64,000 bases of DNA from Sipunculus nudus (Eukaryota; Annelida; Sipuncula; Golfingiida; Sipunculidae). The position numbers and the translations under genes are program-made. Below the pieces are notes generated by a model that made no database searches, was not told where the DNA came from, and worked only from the letters and a program-made list of their open reading frames with translations. Of this stretch, positions 59,681-64,000 are shown in pieces. The stretch lies in NCBI GenBank assembly GCA_026874595.1, contig CM049316.1, positions 6,090,339-6,154,338 on the forward strand, in the 5' to 3' direction. Position 1 is the first letter of the stretch; the number at the start of each line of letters is the position of its first letter.

Positions 59681-59836
59681 TGACCTTTTGGGTATATTGG
59701 ATTTTAGATACAGGCCTTCTGGTCTACAGTAATTAAACAGGCTGAAAAACTGGTGGAAATGATTAATGCATCAGGAAAAGGCCACCACATGATAAATTAA
59801 CCTGTAATGCTTCTTTCATGTACCATTTCCGTGCAT

Positions 59837-61314
59837 TTAATCTTCATGCGAATATGTGTGAGACAAAAACGAAACAAACAAATTGGTTAAAGTTAATATT
59901 TTATTTTCCAGAAATTTTTTAAAATAATTTTCATCAGTGTCTCCATCAGTGTCGGTCACTGGAGTAGCCTTTGTAGCTTTTCTGGCAGCTGAACGAGCCT
60001 GAAAAGAAAATCATAAAAAAGTGCACACATTTTGTTTACATCCTAAATATATAATAATACATCACATTTAAATTAATACACGTAGCTAATTGTTTTTTTA
60101 TTATCTGTATTGATTTTGTTTGTAGATTCGACGTACTATAAATAGGTGTCGCATTCAAAAAACAGATTGGTTAAATATATAACCAATTTAATTGGTTAAG
60201 CCAGTTTTGGTTGTTTTAACCAAGATATTGTTTATCTTAACCAATGCATTGCTAAAGAACTAACCAAACCATTTGGTTGTTTTGACCAATTTTTATTGGT
60301 TAACAGAATAAAAAAAACAGTATGTAGGTTTAACAAAAATATTGGTCAATTGATAACCAAAATATTGGTTACTTAAACACACATATATGACCAATTTGGT
60401 TGTTTGAGATGATATTGGTTGATTTAACCAACACATTGGTAATTTCAACCAACTTGTAACCAAACTCATTGGTCATTTTGACCAATTTTTATTGGTCGAC
60501 CGTTTTTTTTGCAAATATTTAACCAGTTTTCTTGGTTGAGTTAAACATTGGTTAATTTTATCAACATATTGGTTATTTAACCAACTGATTGGTCCAGCAC
60601 TGACCAAACCGTTTGGTCAGTTTTAACATCAGACACAAAAGTGCCCAACTCAGACACAAGAGATGCAAGCTTCACTGGCTGAGGGGCAAAACGTCTGACT
60701 TGTATGAGATTCCACTGGGCGGAAAATGTGTTTCACCTTGAAACCCACACCAGCACAACCCGAAACTTACAAGAAAGACTTACAAGAAGACTCCCAATCA
60801 ATCTAAACAATAAAACAACTGAAAAGGGGACTGAAAGTAGCAGTGCACACATAAATAAGTCCACTACTCTGACCAATTTGAATTGATTCATGTGACCAAT
60901 TTATTATTTGATTTAACCAATTTTTTTTTGGTTGACCTCAACCAAAGTACATTGGTTGAGATTAACCAAATTATTTTGGTTAAACTGACCAATTTTGTTG
61001 GTTCAAATGATCAGCTGTGTTGGTTGTTCTGACCAATATATATGTTGATTTGACCAATACCTGTTGTTTGATTACGACCAAAATAAATTGGTTGTTTTGA
61101 ACAATAAATTGTTTGGACATATTTTGACCAATTAAATTTTGTTGGAATCAACCAATTTTTTTGTTGATTCAACCAATCTGTTTTTTGAGTGCGGGATATT
61201 TTTCTTGTATATAGGGACAAACCTATGAATAACAAGAATTTGGTCTCAGATGTTAAGAAATTAGTCCTGAAAGATCGAAGATTTGTGCTATATATGGTTG
61301 CCTTCAATTATTTA

Positions 61315-61382
<68 letters not shown>

Positions 61383-62855
61383 AACCATCAGCTAGGGTAC
61401 AGGTACGACCTGAACATGATAAATCATATCTGGATCAGGGAGGCAGCAGGCACGAAATTTACATACAGAAATTTATATACATCTTATAGTATATACTGAC
61501 AGACGAATGATGGACGAACCTGTATCGCTCTATAGCTCAGTTGACTGTGTTAAAAATTGACAAAAATCTAGAGAAATAGTATATGAACTCACATTGTACA
61601 AATATCCTCCACGTTTGCTTGGGGCATGCTTGAGGGTCTCGGCTATCTGTAGCTCGATTTCGCTTTCGCTTACATTTGTATGGACTCTCCTGCAGGCTTC
61701 TGCAATTTATCGAAATGTGTGGCTTATAAACAGTTATATACATAAAATATATTTATATATATGAATACTAAAATATAATTAATATTCAAACAATTATTTC
61801 TAATGATTACTTTTGACACTTTTTATGCTGAAGGCTTTTAATTTTTTTATTATTGACAAACCTAAAATTTGTTAAATTTTAATAAAATGCTGATAAATGT
61901 ATCAAAAACTGAGAGATCTCATGATAATATTTGATAGTTTTTAATGGAGGGTTATCCATACAACTCAGACCGAAAATAACAGTGCAGGTTAAGGTATACA
62001 TACTGTAGATACCCCTGTTCAGAGGAAGTTCCTCAAAGGACCTTTTGTTTTTTCGTCCTTTCATGTTGAAGCTGGACCACAGGTTGTATGTCCCAATCTT
62101 TTGCAGCATTCTCCTAACGGTGTCACCACAGTTGTGCCCGCCCATGCCAGTCATCAAGGTAACCTGTCAAAAGAAAAAAAATATATATCAGGATTGCAAA
62201 TGTATCAATATTTAATTTTAATGTTAAAAATATGCTATATTTAAAAAAATCCATTTTAAAATATTGATCAAAGTCATTGAATCAGAATATCCTATAAACA
62301 GACCAGCCAACTAGTCTTAATCTTATTTAGTCTTATTTTAAAGATTTTTTTTAAGCAGAAAATCAGAAGCAGAAAAAATAGTAAGATTTCTTAATATTTT
62401 GGGAATGAGAAAGTTCACTCTGCTGATCAGTAGTTTTCTTTCCAGTAATGACACAAGATGTACAAATAGACAGCAGCATTCAGATCAAGGATGATTCAAG
62501 CATTGAGCCTCGAGGGGTTCTGCTCCTGGACCCTCGCCATGTTCTTGAACGAGGAACCCAACCAGGGTCCTATAAATAGAAATTTTTATTTAATAATAAC
62601 GTATACAAACATATACAATCTAAATACACACCAATTTTTTGCGGAACGCTGAATCTTCCAGCTTTTTGCAGAAATTTTTGAGTTCTTCCACTTTATCAAA
62701 TGGTTTTGCAATAATGTCCTCGATGAGAACTGCCTCCATCCCTGAACCTGTAGGTCTTGACCTAGAAGAACTGGATAGCTGACGCAGCAGAGTTAGCATT
62801 TCTTTTTGATTTTCGATGACTTCTTTCATCATCATCGTCATTTTTGTTTGGTAAC
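59837..62855 (-). CDS. DUF4806-domain protein, last four exons (partial)
   Basis: Exons, read right to left: 62855-62632, 62163-62013, 61699-61593, 59998-59837 (TAA). Acceptors are TTTCACAG, TTGACAG, ATTGCAG and TTTTCAG. Donors are TTG|GTGTGT, GGG|GTATCT and AAT|GTGAGT. Phases agree at every junction. Exon 1 here gives MMMKEVIENQKEMLTLLRQL, a Ser/Arg-rich linker and IAKPFDKVEELKNFCKKLED. The DUF4806 domain runs on as SAFRKKL, VTLMTGMGGHNCGDTVRRML, NLWSSFNMKGRKNKRSFEEL and HTNVSESEIELQIAETLKHA. The last exon is a basic then acidic tail (ARSAARKATKATPVTDTDGD, ending SHED). The 5' part is missing: exon 1 opens at a splice acceptor in phase 1 and no earlier exon was found before 64000. The domain's function is unknown. 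Confidence 0.82.
60147..61190. mobile_element. Foldback element built from ATTGGTT/AACCAAT words
   Basis: The ends are inverted copies: CGCATTCAAAAAACAGATTGGTT at left (60147) and, reverse-complemented at right (61190), CGCACTCAAAAAACAGATTGG, about 27 bases with two mismatches. Nearly the whole of 60160-60625 and 60875-61180 consists of alternating ATTGGTT and AACCAAT words separated by a few variable bases, giving dozens of inverted CCAAT boxes. A GC-richer spacer (about 60630-60870) without the word separates the two arms. It has no transposase and no clear target duplication. It lies in the last intron of the DUF4806 gene. Confidence 0.85.
61317..61379. repeat. (TA)n(GA)n compound microsatellite
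   Basis: About seventeen TA units followed by about fourteen GA units, in the last intron of the DUF4806 gene. Confidence 0.96.
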
Positions 62856-62859
62856 CTGT

Positions 62860-63060
62860 GAAAGAAAAAGTCTCTTGATAAACCATTTCTGTAGGGTGAT
62901 AACTGAGGGGATATTGATTATCTATACCAAAATTAGATAGTCGGCTTTACCTGTAATGAAAATGAATGCCTAAATTATCAAGGGGCCCATGTGTCATGGA
63001 GCTGGGCTGAGGTTGTCTATGAGGGATATTTATATATATAAGAAATATAATAACACATAT
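62860..63060. other. Intronic or upstream sequence; no exon seen
   Basis: Sequence preceding the first visible DUF4806-gene exon. No further exon was recognised here. Confidence 0.4.
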
Positions 63061-63061
63061 A

Positions 63062-63854
63062 CAGTAGAGCGCCGTTTTTCCGTAAGCGTCGGGGGACAAG
63101 CTTTTTGTTCGTAAAAACTAACATTCGGAAATGCGGACAAGGGTCTAGCGGCAAGTTAGTAGACAGTTAATGATTAACTTAATGCCATTTTACCCGAGAA
63201 ACACGGTGTTTCTTTTCGATATTCGTAATTGACGACCTGGACGCATAAAAAATATTGGATTATTGCTGAGCAAAATTGGCAAAAATCAGTCTAATCTGCT
63301 TTAAGGATACGTGCGTGTTCTTTTTTTCCCATCAAATTCACTGGAGTGAAAGGTCAAATGACATCGCATAGGAACACGGTGTTTCTTATCAATCTACGTT
63401 ATTGAAGACCGGGACATTTAAAGCTGCTCGAGCACAAGCGTTTTATGAATTATACCTCACCAGTATTGATGCGAGTAAACTGCTCAGTTATTTGGCATGA
63501 CATCCTGTCCCAAGCCGACTAACTATCCTTGCTTGAATACAAACGAGATGTGATTGATAACACACAAGTGCTCTTGGATAAACTGCTCAGTCGCTTGCTA
63601 GGGGTACAGGGGGCCGAGCGTTGCGGGGCTAGCTATAGTTTTCACACCCTTGCCCCGGTGCCAACAACCACCCAGAATTAATTAATAAGGGGCACCACTT
63701 GGCTTAACAGATGACTGGAGGCTTAGTGACTCGTAATTACAATACTCATTTTAGGTTTTTACATACTTGAAATATGTTTCGGAAAAACAAATACATTTTC
63801 GCTCCCCATTTTAATTTTCGGAAATTCGGCATTCGGAAATACGGCCCTCTACTG
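63062..63854. mobile_element. Pogo/Tigger-like inverted-repeat element (793 bp)
   Basis: The left end CAGTAGAGCGCCGTTTTTCC and the inverted right end CAGTAGAGGGCCGTATTTCC differ at two of 20 positions. CAGTAGA ends are characteristic of pogo/Tigger-type elements. TA flanks the left end, but AA instead of TA lies at the right. Both ends are rich in TTCGGAAAT-type words. An internal pair of AACACGGTGTTTCTT blocks (about 63200 and 63373) suggests an internal duplication. There is no transposase. Confidence 0.6.
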
Positions 63855-63860
63855 AATTAT

Positions 63861-63915
63861 TATAATAATATTTATTATTATTATGACTATTATTATTATC
63901 ATTACTACCACAAAT
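63861..63915. repeat. ATT-rich microsatellite
   Basis: Imperfect ATT/ATAAT run. Confidence 0.85.
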
Positions 63916-64000
63916 GCAGAACACCCTCCAAGGCAGGGATATAATGTCATAATATGTTTGCAGAAATCCCTTCTTCTATGCACACCACAACTGAATCAAC

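Overview
The window reads as animal nuclear DNA from a marine invertebrate, most likely a bivalve mollusc. It is AT-rich and gene-poor, its genes have small exons with GT..AG introns, and it is packed with decayed retroelements, short inverted-repeat DNA elements, minisatellites and microsatellites. The bivalve guess rests on a three-exon secreted C1q-domain gene (a family greatly expanded in bivalves) and on the mix of LINE, Gypsy and foldback elements. It is an inference; no rRNA, mitochondrial or other marker gene confirms it.

Four loci carry cellular protein-coding sequence. (1) A small secreted C1q-domain protein on + (29907-30995, 3 exons, 175 aa). (2) A two-exon cytosolic-type sulfotransferase on - (54559-53343, 290 aa), apparently complete. 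(3) Two relatives of it: a frameshifted two-exon copy on + (42121-43109) and an orphan, truncated first exon on - (50885-51014). (4) The last four exons of a DUF4806-domain gene on - (62855-59837), whose 5' part is not seen. The sulfotransferase copies form a small decaying tandem family. The other genes show no functional link.

Region by region: 1-14 kb holds dispersed repeats, small inverted-repeat elements, poly-G tracts and one tRNA-type SINE. 14.4-22.6 kb holds three arrays of one ~32 bp minisatellite family in opposite orientations, with a broken LINE, a possible gag remnant and a 65 bp tandem array between them. 22.6-25.2 kb is a 5'-truncated LINE with a long open reverse transcriptase. 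25-29.9 kb is AT-rich with no recognised gene. 31.5-34.5 kb is a degenerate L1/Tx1-type LINE. 36.5-38.7 kb is a TA-flanked inverted-repeat element. 39.5-40.3 kb is a CR1/L2-type LINE tail. 43.5-45.6 kb is a TA-type element nested in a TTAA-type element. 46.3-49.8 kb is a scrambled Gypsy element with two 571 bp LTRs. 51.3-51.9 kb is a 35 bp tandem array. 56.2-58.9 kb is an inverted-repeat-bounded block holding a ~155 bp tandem array. 60.1-61.2 kb is a foldback element made of ATTGGTT/AACCAAT words inside an intron of the DUF4806 gene. 63.1-63.9 kb is a pogo-like inverted-repeat element.

The most unusual structures are the CCAAT-dense foldback element, the inverted minisatellite-armed composite at 14.4-17.0 kb, the tandem array whose monomers carry palindromic AGGTCAnnnTGACCT-like sites, and the nested TTAA/TA elements. 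All repeat-family and domain calls come from reading the sequence alone; no database search was run.
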